This document shows, in pieces, positions 27,197 to 39,256 of a stretch of DNA of 64,000 bases. The position numbers were made by a program, and so were the translations under genes. Where the stretch lies: the NCBI GenBank assembly GCA_032173965.1, contig CM063288.1, forward strand, positions 16,534,501 through 16,598,500. The letters are read 5' to 3'. The notes under the pieces were generated by a model, which was not told where the DNA came from, did not search any database, and worked only from the letters and a program-made list of their open reading frames with translations. How positions within the stretch are numbered: the stretch's first letter is position 1; every line of letters begins with the position of its first letter. This DNA is from Sitta carolinensis (Eukaryota; Chordata; Aves; Passeriformes; Sittidae).

Positions 27197-30100
27197 CCAG
27201 GCTAAGATAAAAAAATCTCCAAGATCTAAAGGTGCTTTGAAACCAATACACATATCAAAAAGCTATTATATAGTCACAGTAAGGATTCCTTCAGTATCCT
27301 TCACACTCCAGATTTCTTGAGCTGTTTTACACAAATTCAGGAAATTTGTCTGAATCCCAGCGTGTGTAGTGCATTTGCTGTAAATACTAAAATGGAATAA
27401 GCCATTTCTGGATTGTTCAAAATTCACCAACACAGGAATACCAGCTGAAAAACACTGGTAATGGAAAGTGTAGAGTCTCTCTTACATTCTTCCTGAAGAA
27501 AAATGAAGAATGCAATGCCAAACAGGATTACCGTCAGTCCTCTCTACTGCAATCCATCAACCACTCAAAAGCAAGTACCATTTCCAATGGATATTTCACA
27601 GAAGAAAATTAGTTTTAAAGAGAAACATGACTTGCAACATTGCCAAGTTAATGCACTGTTCCAGGGCACAGCCATGTGCTGCGGGGTCTCACGTAAAACA
27701 GGAAATATTTGGCTACAGTTTCAGCCTTAGGCCGTGATCCAGAAATCTGATCCATGTGTGTACACTACTCAAGCTGGAACTTCTGCACCAGTTGGATTCA
27801 ATTGCATCAGACTTTTGTAAGCTTTAAGAGAAGACATGGAAGCAGGTGGTGGAATGTGGGTGGGGGAATGAGAGAGGAAAGGTACTTTTGAAGAGGGATG
27901 AGCATTCAGGAGGTTGCACAGCAGATGGGTTGAAATGCTTCAATAGAAGTTAAGGGCTCTGTAAAGGGGTTCTTTCACTTTCTCACCATACCCTGAACTG
28001 GGATCCCCTCCGATTTCCCAAGTTCTCTGAGATATGAGATCCCACCTCAGACTTCTTTTGCCATGTGATCCCCACTCTCCATCCCTGAAGCAACCTCAGC
28101 TTTCTTTACACTTCCATTTTAATTTTATACAGGAATGGGCTGTACTAGACTTTGGGAGATTGCTATCCTCACTGGAAATTTCTTACCCTCACACCAGCAG
28201 GAATGAAAGGAGGGCAATGTAAACATCTCCAGGTACGAGTAAAGTGAGGAGACTCATATCCTGTTTCCAGTTGCTCCAATATAAATATCAGCTACTTTCT
28301 AGCCCTATTAGCAATACATTTTGTCATTACATTATAAACACCCCAGTCCTCACAGGTATGCTCACTTTCGTATAAGGTTACTATTGTAAAGATTCAGTTC
28401 TAAACACCATTAAGAGAAGAAAACCTATACTCATAAATTTCTCCTTCATGTTTGAGTTATTCTGCACCTGTCTTGCATGGTCTAGCAAACAGTGACTTGT
28501 GGTGCATATTAGTTACAGGACTCCAAGATTTTCAGCCTCTCTCCAATGTACTTTGCAGAAGACAATTACATGAACCTGTATAAGACAACCGATACACAAG
28601 TGTGAAGGTTCTTTACGCCCACCTTATCATTACCTTTGATAAAACTGCAATACTGAAGCAGAAATTAATGAATCTAAAAAAGGTCAAATGGTTACCCCAA
28701 ATGCTTTTTCTCTTCAGTGAATTAAAAACATAAAATACAGATAAAAGCTAACACCAAGGGAGCAATTTCTAAAACCCCAGAATAACTATAAGAATACAGG
28801 GAAAAACCCCACAGCGTTTTCTGTCAATATTTTAAAAATTCTGCTAATATATGTTGCAATACTTGCTCATAATTTGGATAAAGGGAATGGGTTTTGGTAT
28901 TCATCCCTGCTCTATTTGAGACCCATAAAGCATTCCTGTGCCTAAATTTTAGATCCAAATTCCTTAATGACCCAGCCTAACAGTAATTCAGATTCATAAT
29001 ACACAGGATGCATCTCATTTTGCATAAAACCCCCCACCCACTTATTCAAAAAGGAGAAGCAGAAAGGAGACATTTTTTACAACGTGGTGTAGTGAACAGC
29101 TAGAGAATTTGTCCAGAGAATAAAAACCTAAGTTCTTCTTTAGCCTGAGGAGGCTCAAATTATGGCTTTGATCTTCTGGAAGTGCCTAAACTCTTAGGCT
29201 ACATATGTTTAACAGATACAGAGTATTCTGTGGCCCTTCTCTTAAAACTGAGTTGACATATAGAAAGGAACTCTGAATTTTGGGGTCAAAAGCAGAAAAA
29301 GAAAGGTAGCCAAACTAGCCAAGTGGGTTGATTGCTCCCACCTGTTTAGGCTACAGGTATTAAGAAAGCCAAATTAGCTAACCCTAGTTAGACTAGAAAG
29401 TACACACAAGTTAAAACATGGATAAGAAGTTATGTTTGAGGGGGATGTCTGTAGAATGTCCTTTTTTCACTGTCCAGGGAGTGTAACTGACTTATGGCAG
29501 TTCTTCTGTTTCTTCTGATACTGGGGAAGTTGAATGTAGTCACATGAAGTTAACCCTCTGTTTGTTACTGAACAGATGCTCTTGTCCCTGAATTCTGTCC
29601 TAAAATAACTTTCTGGAAGTGTATCTATGCTTGTGATTTGTTTTGTTAATGTATTTTCAGTGCTCTGGATTTTCACTTTCTCATGGTGTCATACAAGTGC
29701 CATTGTGAGTAACTGCCAAGAAAACAGCAATAAGGTAATCTGTCTAACAAAGCCAGGCATTTCTTAGCTCAGCTTCAGTGAAGAAACAACTTGCCACACC
29801 AGCAGCTGAACCATGCTGTGTCAACAAGATGGAATGTAACATATTTCATGCTGCAATGTGCATTAGAACAGAAATCAAGGCATGATTACTGCTTGGTGTG
29901 TGGGTTTGTTCAGGCATAAGAACAGCAGTTTGAGAGTGTGCCATGATGGAAAACATCTGGCCCATTTGGGCTTCATTTGCACAGCCAACCTGGATATGAC
30001 CACCGACACTAAACCAGCTGGTCACTCCTTTCATAATCACCACTTAATATCTGCTGATACTTACTTAGGAAACCTGTTATACCTGAGAGACAGGCTCTGT

Positions 30101-33005
30101 GTAAAGAGAAGCTACCCTCAAGAAATTTCATTTTTTCTGAACCTAACAGATCTAAGAAATCACAAAACTAACACTTTTTGCTGTTAGGCATGCCATGGTG
30201 ATGCCTCAGGCATAGGGTTTTCTAAGTCAGAAGGAAGAGGATATTCTGCAAGAAAAGAAAGAGACAAGTTTGTACAGGTTTTGATTAAATTCCCTCCAAT
30301 ATTGCCACATAATTTATAGGAAAACCACAGGCAAGAAATTTTGAAAGGTTTTTTAACTGAAGGAGACAGCTCCTTGCAGAAATAAAAACAAAAGAACAAA
30401 ATTGTAGCAAAGAACAAAACTAATTTTGAAGCAAAGATGAAGTCTCCCAGTCCTAGACTCAGAAGAGAGGAGAACCTAATAGCTGAGCACTTGGCTATTT
30501 TATTCTTTATTTTCTTTTAAACTGTAGTTCAGCATTCTTCCAAAATATTCTCTTTCTCAAGTGACAAATCAAAATTAAAAAAAAAAAATAGATAAGGAAA
30601 GAACAAATCTACATTCTTCTGCAATATTTAGCAACTTTGAGAATACAATCAGATTGCTGACTCTCTGTAGCTGTGTTTCTCATCACAGTGCAGATTTCTA
30701 CTGCATTTCCTATTTATTACTCCAAATTATTTCTTGTAAAAGAGATCTAATAAAGCTTTGATCATTTGCCCATGCTGTAATTGACAGTTACAAGGTTTCC
30801 TTATTAGTAAAACTTAGTGCACATATTTTACATATATTTTGAATACTATGTTTGGTCTGACACGACTTTTAAAAGTACAATGTAGAGAAAAAAATAACTA
30901 GTGCAACTGTCCCATCTGAGATCCACAAACTGAAGCACCCCCTTCAGAGGGAGCTAAGGGAGGAGACAGAATCATTTATCCCACTGCACTGAAATAAAGC
31001 AGACGTGTTTTCAGTCAGTAATGTTGTAACTTAATGTAACTTTTGGCATGACATCTGAAGTGCCAGTGTGCTGTGTTCTGCTTCACAGCCACCCTCACAC
31101 CACTAGATACCAAAGTGGGTTCTGAGAGAATTTTCATCCTTTATTTTGCTGTCTGCTTTCCTTCCCTCATCATCATACTTTCCCTCTCTCTTCTCCAAAA
31201 CGAAGTCTTATAAGAGAATCAAACAACAAACAAACTCTTCCTTACACTAATCACTACATTACAAAATATAAAGAAGCACTAAGAGGAGTTTTGTAGCAAA
31301 AAAATTGTAATGATATGAAGAGAAGGCAGGATCATTCTGCTTTACTTTCTTAATGGGAAAAGTGGGAATTAGTAACAATAATAATGAAGAAGCAGGAAAA
31401 GAAGAAGCCATTTTCAGTATTCCATTTCCATAGAAATCCTTTCTAGAATTCCTGCCAGCTGATAACATCTGTAGTTGTCTTACCAATGACATTGGTAACA
31501 ACATATGATGACTTCAAAAGATGGTTCATAAAATAGGTGTAAAATTAAAAAAAAAATAAAAATAACGCAACATAATATCTGTTAAATCCTTTTAACATAA
31601 AATCTGTTAAACAAGCACAGTTGTACTGAAATAGTTCTCAGAATCCTCTGGTAAAGCTGCAGTACTGCTTAAAAAAAAACAACCAGCCAAGGAAAAACTT
31701 GCAAACACACTTTAAAGTGGTTAGAATATTGAAGTTTTACTTCCAGGGATCTCAGCCCTTAGGAAACACAAGAGAGCATTTTTAACCAAACTTGATGCAC
31801 ACCATTTCTTTAGAGTAAAAGAGAAAGAGGTTCTTCCCCATGGCAATTCAAGCAGTTAATGAATATTTGCCATGGATCTGCACTGAAAGAAAGCTACTTC
31901 TTAATTAATTATATAGGAAGCATGAGGACAGTAGTCAGTTAATCAACCTGAATGAAATTAGGACCTTTAATTCAGTAAGCTGAAATCCTGTCAAGTTTTT
32001 TGCAAGCTGCTGGAGCTTATACTTTCAAGGTGTCTTAACCACATTTTTTAAATGTATTTAAACTATTATGTAATTCAACATTACTGAAACCTTAACAGTA
32101 ACATTTTCTGTACATGAAACATCTTTATATGACAAAGGTTTTGCTGGAAATATTTTAGAAGAATTAACTCCTTGTGAATTTTGTAAAAGAGCTCTCCTTT
32201 ATAGGCATAGATAGTTAAATGTAATTTGTACAGATCACTAAGACATTGGAATGCATTAGTATTCCTGCAAAGCAAAACATTTTCTTCCTTCCTATCTTCT
32301 GAGTCTGCTGCATAATTTAGCATTTCACAACTATTTCTTAGAAATGGTAAAAGATCGTTGTTAAAGAGGTGCAGTAGATTATTTGGATGAAAATAAGTTA
32401 CTCTGTTCCATTTCTTTACTTCCAAGGTGTGCCAACAGCAACAAAAAAAAAGGAGGAATATATTGTCTTACTGGAAAGAACAAAACTACATGAAAAATTC
32501 AAGAAATCACAAATTCAAACCCTTATGCCACATAAGTCCTGATCATTTTCTCACTGAAAGAAGTGGAACTTTTTCCATGGATTTAACTGAAACCAGGTTT
32601 CAAACCTAAATGATAAATTATCTTAGATGTAATTATTTTCTACTTCATCATAATATGAATAGCTATAAAATACCCTAGAAATCTGAGGGAAAATAGCCAA
32701 ATTCTAATATTACGTCCTTTCTGTTATATTTATTGACTGCAGAGGCACAACCAGTGGAGGTGAGAATTGTTAAATCCAATTTAGGGGAAAAAGGAAAAGA
32801 AGATGAAGGTACTGTTTTTAATTCATTATAAGCAATACTCTGCTGCATGGTGCTTCTGCCAGTTATTGGAAAGTGAAAGAAGCTGAAAAGAGTAGGCCTA
32901 CATAATTTGAAAATAGAGAAATAACACTATAGAAATAACTAGGATCCATGGGAGTTTGGCACTGAATCAAAAAGTGCATGTTTATACTAAATGATCAACT
33001 ACATA

Positions 33006-33013
33006 TGACGTCA
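33006..33013. promoter_or_regulatory. Perfect CRE palindrome TGACGTCA
   Basis: This is an exact match to the palindromic cAMP-response element bound by CREB/ATF dimers. It contains a CpG in a region otherwise almost without CpG, which makes a chance match less likely than for an average 8-mer. There is no supported promoter next to it. At about 33033-33046 there is a short CA run. Confidence 0.3.
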
Positions 33014-33693
33014 TTATCACCAGGAGAATTGTCTGGTACACACACACTTCATATATAAACTTGGGCAGCACCCTCATTTTTTCTCAAGTTACTGGTCAAA
33101 GCTTACAATGACAATATTTAATGCATAGTTAAAGGTTAATAAATGTAACAATACTTACGGGAGTCTACAAAAAGCTTGAAATTGTGGTACTGGCAAGGAT
33201 GGATTGCTGACTTATTGTAATTGATCGTGAAACTTCCTGCTCTGGAGAAATTTCACCAGTGCTCTGCCACAGGAAGACTTTTGAGCTCAACAGTAGATGA
33301 AAGCAAGATTGGTACCCATCAAAATCTTTAGGTTCCAGCAGTTGGAAATGCCACCTCAGAGGCTGGAACTCTGGAGCAGAGAGAAAGAACACTCAAGAGA
33401 TGGCTCCAAAATAATGGAATTTACATTCTGCTCTTGAGCTGGGACTGGGAGACCAGGCAGGGGAGTAAGCAGAATCTAAGCTAAATCCCAGCAGATAGCA
33501 GGGCTCTCTGTGAGAGAGATCATGAAGAGCCGTTTAAAGGGATGCTCTTTAGTTAAGGACCAAGAAGAAGATATACAGGAGGAAAATGAGGGATCTTAAA
33601 AGGTGGGGAAAAAATGAGGAGGATTCATTTGGCTTGAGGATTCCTGTTTCTGAATACAGAAGAGAGTCTCTGTTGAGACTTTTTGAAAGCAGG

Positions 33694-33731
33694 CAAATTC
33701 TTCAGTTATGGACAAGTTCTTCAGTTATGTC
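33694..33731. repeat. Tandem duplication, 19-bp unit, 2 copies
   Basis: The units CAAATTCTTCAGTTATGGA (33694-33712) and CAAGTTCTTCAGTTATGTC (33713-33731) lie head to tail and differ at three positions. This is a typical replication-slippage or end-joining duplication of moderate age. Confidence 0.8.
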
Positions 33732-34903
33732 TGCTGTTCATTCACCTTCTTAATTCAGGAAAAACTGGAATTTCATTGTTTGTTTAAAACCCCAAGTAGA
33801 CAAAGGTGTATGCCTAAGCAGCAATGAGAACGCAAAGTCAGGGTTTGGGTTAATTGTCTGGATTAACTTGGTAAAAGTCTGGAAAGTCCTGCTCTTCCTA
33901 AATATGATGAAAAAAGGTACATGGCTATAAGTAGGGTTTTTTACTAATTTTCTTCATCACCTTCTCAGAAACTTATCTAAATGATGGCAACAAAGACCTA
34001 CTAGAGAATATGTTATGAAGACATTTTAATATCAAAGCATCCAATTTATTTTCAAATACACTATAGACAATTAAACATTCTACCTCTGTTTAACAGTACA
34101 CAGATAACATACACACAAATTTAAAAATATTTCTTATATAGAAGTGACTGAAAACCAAAGATGTTTTATTCAGAATGTCCTGCCTTTCACAAAGAATATT
34201 CAAGTTCTAATTTGTTTTTTTAATGAACTCCTATTGTGGGAAGCTAATAAATTGTGAAAAAGGAAGAATCTTAATAAGTAAACATTTGCTATATCAGATT
34301 TACTTATTCCAAAATAGTTGGTTTTATCTTAGAAGTAATTTTTTAAGTCAAAATCAGTCATGTCTAATGGGTCTTCTAGGAATTCTTGAGAATTATTTTA
34401 CTTTTTCAGATCTTTTCAAGCTATATGTTGCCCTGTATGAGAGAATATATATTACTCTTCTCTTATATCCTGTTAAATAAAACAATGTGTAAGAGTTATG
34501 ACCACATTCTCTGCTCACATCACTGATTCTTACAGAGAACCTGCTCTACTGACTTCTTTCTGTTTTTCTAAAATTGAATGCTATCGGCAAACAGCAGGCA
34601 GCAAGACTTGGAGCTTCTAGATCTAGTGCAAAACTCCATAAAATTGATTGAATCATCTAGCAGCTTTAATGAGATTTGGGTCAATCCTTTAAAACTCTAT
34701 TTGCCTTCAACAGTAATTTCCTTATGCTGGCTGCAGTTTTAAATCATACCTCAAACCTCAAAACCTCAACTGGGAGCACCACCATTTACTTAGGTAGTAG
34801 ATTTTCTGTGACTATGTTTAGAAGAGCAAATACTGTGGTCAAACAGTGAATAGTTGGGACTGTGGACATATGAAGTTTCCATTATGTATTCTCCTTATTA
34901 TCC

Positions 34904-34907
34904 TTTT

Positions 34908-34939
<32 letters not shown>

Positions 34940-34944
34940 CCTTT
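34904..34944. repeat. T-rich homopolymer tract
   Basis: A pyrimidine-only stretch with T8, T6 and T19 runs separated by one or two C. It is low-complexity and probably variable in length. It also explains the Phe-rich reading frame across it (34846-35034). Confidence 0.9.
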
Positions 34945-36348
34945 GTACTATCTGTACTGGAGACCCCTTTACTGAATGTCCTTTTGCTGCTGGAGTGTAT
35001 TAGATGTGTTCCTGTTGTGTACCTTGCAGTTTAGTTTCATCCCAGAGGAATTCATTTGCATTCCTTGTATTAACTAAAATGTTATAGAGAGAAAAATCAA
35101 ATTCCTCTTGCCACACACACTCACTCTACATATCAAAGCAGGAGGAACACTCCCTTTTGCTCCAGTAAATACCTTGAAAAGTAACATGATAATACAAATT
35201 TCCCACTGTTATACTTCGGGAACATCATATTTAGCCAAACTCAGAGCTCTGAAAGATAGGAGGTATAGGGTTAAGGTAAAACCAAAAAACAACTGAACTA
35301 TTAAGTACTGCTCTGTTTATATAACAGAAAAACTAAAGTGCTAAAGTCACAAATATGGTATCCTCTTTGTAAAGGCAAAGGGATTGTAAAATTTCAAATA
35401 CACCAGGCACACTGCTACGTAATATCCATGTGGTGCTGTAGTTCCACATAGTAGACAAGCTGTGTTTGGATGGGGTGTATCACCTAAAAACAAACATGAC
35501 GATAGCTTGTCCTAGATTGATTTAAGTACCTGAATATAAGAAGTAAGACTCAAGACTGAGATATTTAAAACATGTTGTTAAAAAATGAGTTTTGCTGAAC
35601 TCCATAGTTTTGAGAGAGGCAGAAATCTTCCAGGCAACTTCCGTTCTTTTTAAGCTGTTATTTAATTTCCAGTGTCAAAACCAGAAATGTTCTTGGTGGC
35701 ATCAGTATCCAGTTCCCCATTTTTGTTGACATACAGATGTGCAGCTAAGCAGACAGCAAGTGGTACAGCATGCTTTACACTCCCTGTGTGCCTTTCATCC
35801 AAACTGTACACCTGGAGTACTGGAAAGCAGAATTGAAATGGATTTTGAAATGTTTTGAGGATAGCCACTGAAGAAGAGGTGAAAGTAGAGAGAAGTTGAG
35901 GCTTATGAACTGAAATTTTTATTCCATGGTATTTACTATTACTGAAATATATGAGCGTAATTAAGATTTTCTCTTTTTTTCTCACCTTTATTATACTTTG
36001 CATCCCTCTGTCTCTGCACCCTTTTTATCCTCCAGTCTGAAACTGCTGCTGTACTTTCTCAGCACACATGATAAGGGTTTCTCATGCATTCAGTCTAACC
36101 TGAATCTTTAAAAGTATATTTGTAGGTGGTCACTGAATGTAAAATTCTGTTATCCTTTAACTACCTGGGAAAAATACATGTCATCAGAGACATTCTACAA
36201 TAAGGTAGAAAAATGCCAGCTGCCAGAATCTTAATGATTTTCTAAAGTATGTGAAAAGTATGTATACAAAGCCATTTTCACATTTGACTCATAAACATGC
36301 ATGTGTTTCTTGAACTCACATTCTATTTGTTCCCAGTTTAAATTGTAT

Positions 36349-36403
36349 CCTTAGAAATTGAGAGGTAAAATAAAGTCCTTAGAGATTGGAGGTAAAATAA
36401 AGT
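36349..36403. repeat. Tandem duplication, 27-28-bp unit, 2 copies
   Basis: Copy one (36349-36376) and copy two (36377-36403) both begin CCTTAGA and end GGTAAAATAAAGT. They differ by one substitution and a small change around the central GAG/GG. The duplication is local and head to tail. Confidence 0.85.
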
Positions 36404-38493
36404 TTTTCCATAATTCATGTGAATTGTTTGATTTACTTTTCTTTAGAATAAGTAGTTTCATTTAATGACCAGTTGCTATTACTATAGGACTTATTTTTAA
36501 CGCCATTTTTAATACCATTAAAAAAAATACTCTAAAATACTCACTTTGAACTTGACTTTCTTTCTTTAGGGGAAATGTTATAGGTTCTAAATTCTTGCAA
36601 GTGTTTAAAGAAACAAATATCATAATGCAAATGCATACAAAAAATACAAATATTATAAATATCCCATCACAAGAAAGTGCAGAAAAATACTTTGGATTAA
36701 ACTAAATATTCCATTTTGATGTGACTGTCTTAAAATTGTAACTAGTCAGCAAACTGATGTAAGACAGTTTTGGAACGTTCTGTTTTGAAATAGATGAATG
36801 AAGAAACTAAAAGTCCTTGAAAGATTTCCCAAAGAATGCTACTTCTGATAAATCAGAATTTTCCCTTTAAATATTACCGAAATATTACGCCCAACTCCTA
36901 ATATTAATTTAACAATAGTAAGTTTGTGTTTATATAACCTTCCAGCCCAAAGTATTTTATGTTTTTCACTTACTGAACTTGTGCATATTTTCATAATTTA
37001 ACTGTATCTTTGAGCCTGCACTGAAGCCTTATTTGCATTTAATATCCCTAATGTCCATTTTGATTTCAATCCCTACTAATATTCTCTTTGAAGATCAGAG
37101 TTCCAGGCAGTAAAATTTCCCTTAATATTATCTGTTTCCAATATCTCTCTGAGAGAAGAAATGTTTACTGAAATCTTATATCACTTGTCAAACCTGAGCA
37201 TTTCTGTGTTGATTATACTTTCAAATACCAATGGTAGCAAAATCAAAGATGCAATCTTTATGTTTGAGAATGGCAAACACAGATCAGAAGGCTTTTCTAA
37301 GCATACAAAGCACATCAGTGTTATTTGATGAAGGATATCAACTTTTATATAAAGCAAAACTGCTGAATTTCAAGATAGATTATGCATTGACTGTGGGTTG
37401 TTTTTTTTTTTTCTGAATAGCTATGTATATAAATTAATAAAAATTCAAGGTAATATCATTATGACATTTTTTGGTTTTCAAGTAATTCCATTGCAGAACT
37501 AATGCTAAAAGGTTGTATTTGCAGGAAAAAAAAAAATACAAAAAAACCTATAATTTATATAGTTGAAAAGGTTTTGTAGACAAAAGCATTTTGTATTTGC
37601 AATTCAGAAGTCTACATCCTTAATACATTTAAGGCATGCTATTAAAATCCATTCCAGGTATCAGATTATTTTCAATTGTGTATAATGATTAATTCTAGAA
37701 TTTTTATTCTGTTTGAAAAATTTGAGTGCAGTAAGAGACATCAGATATGCTAGTTCTGGTGTGATTTGAGCGTTACATGTGGAAGTTCATTCCTCCCATC
37801 ATCACTTCCATGACTCCTTACTAAAGCCAGAAGATGAGACAAATCGCATACTACTCTCATGGTATCTGTTTTTGCTTGCCTGACGGTTTACATCAGCTAC
37901 ACTTCAGTGCTTGTTAATATTCACCAAACACTTATCAGATAGTCAGAACATCAGAACCTCAAAGAATTCAAGGGCTGATTAAGATGTTGAGATCATCAAA
38001 GCTACTGCACTGCCCAGAGACAGAACAAACTATCCTTACATCATTCCCGACAGATCCTTGTCTCACTCCTTGTCTAGCTAATGAAGGGGATTTCATTACA
38101 TTGTGAAGCTTTCTCTTCCTGACCTCAATTATCTTTATTGTTAAAATAAATAATTGAATGCTAACATATGATCTGCAGATCATTACTTCTTCTACTGCCT
38201 TTCACAAATGCGGGAATAGATTCTAATTCTCCTTCACAGCAACTTTATATTGGTTACACCATTACCAGATCTCTTTCTTTTCTCTGGACACTTCAAGTTT
38301 TTTTTGTTTGCCTTTTAGCTCATGTTTCTAAGACCTGAGAACCTCATTGCTCACCATCTTTCTACAAGCATGATATCTACAGCTGGATACATTATTTCAC
38401 TTACAGCTTTTCTGCTAATGTTTTCTCCATTAACTTCTTCAGCCTCTGCTGAGCAGAGCAGAACTCTTCACATCTTGCAGGACAGGATTCTGT

Positions 38494-38523
38494 TTTCACA
38501 TCCCAGCTAAATGGGATGTGAAA
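38494..38523. repeat. Perfect 12-bp hairpin with 6-nt loop
   Basis: TTTCACATCCCA (38494-38505) is the exact reverse complement of TGGGATGTGAAA (38512-38523), separated by GCTAAA. By rough calculation, a 12-bp perfect stem with a loop under 20 bases is expected well under once in 64 kb. There is no U-run immediately after the stem that would suggest a bacterial-type terminator, and the stem is too short for a microRNA precursor. It may be a palindrome created by a local templated mutation. Confidence 0.85.
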
Positions 38524-39211
38524 TTTTTCAAACCTAAATGATGATGGTAGCAGTCCAAAATAACTCCTTAGTCCTTTTCAATACAACTGCTGCTTAAGTA
38601 TCCCTTTCCCTGTGTTCTTGCAATTCAGTAATCTTACATTACATTTATCTTGCAGTTACCTTACATTTCTTCCCATTGATTCACACACAGTCTCTTCTAA
38701 CACAGCTCAAAATCTGTGAAGACCACTTTGCCCTTGAGATGGCTCTGCTAAGTACTTGGAATTGCGAGGCCTTACACCTAGTTTTCATATCAGAACACTA
38801 CTGACAATATTGAAGAGTAATTTTGGATTTAACAGGTTTTGCAGCTACTTTGTGTTGGTGTGCTACATAACAAGAAATCCTCTGTCACAGCTGTAGAGAA
38901 AACCTGTGGTGTCTACTCGCTTTAAGGCATAAGATGCAGAGACCTTCATGTGAGGTTTTTAGTCCTGAAGTGGAAGATTCTCCACCGCTAATTTTGAACT
39001 CTTGCTTTTGTCTTTCTTTCAATTGAAATACTTGAATTATTACTGAAAAGAAATTGTACCTTCTCTAATAAGACTAATCCATTAATATAAAGTAGTTGGA
39101 TAGATAATATTGCAGGAATAGAAAATGCTATACCCTCTGCTTCAGAAAGGAATTTAATAAAGATTTAATAAAGTCCTGTAAAGGTTCCAATTACTTTTTG
39201 GCATAATTCAG

Positions 39212-39256
39212 AAAAAAAAAAAAAGTAAAAAAAAAAAAAAAAGTAAAAAAAAAAGT
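39212..39256. repeat. Interrupted poly-A tract with regular GT
   Basis: The tract reads A13-GT-A16-GT-A10-GT, so the same GT dinucleotide ends three successive A runs. This suggests duplication of an A(n)GT unit followed by slippage. No retroposon body is recognisable upstream. Confidence 0.9.

Larger units (their letters stand above)
20496..33005. other. AT-rich non-coding stretch, no gene seen
   Basis: This long stretch shows no supportable gene. It contains a T17 run (24014-24030), a T9A9-type tract (about 24048-24064), an A-rich tract (27174-27196) and a short direct repeat TTCATGATC (22201-22209 and 22211-22219). Open frames are all near or below 100 codons, lie on both strands and are unrecognised (for example 29882-30187 +, 32081-32425 -). 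The 24972-25260 part is somewhat GC-richer, with overlapping frames on both strands, as expected where stops are rarer. No LINE, LTR or DNA-transposon body was recognised. Confidence 0.6.
33014..38493. other. AT-rich non-coding stretch, no gene seen
   Basis: No supportable gene was found. It holds a 19-bp imperfect tandem duplication (33694-33731), a T-rich tract (34904-34944) and a 28-bp tandem duplication (36349-36403). Open frames such as 35662-36003 (-, 113 codons) are unrecognised and consistent with chance. The 37390-37560 part contains short T and A runs only. Confidence 0.6.
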
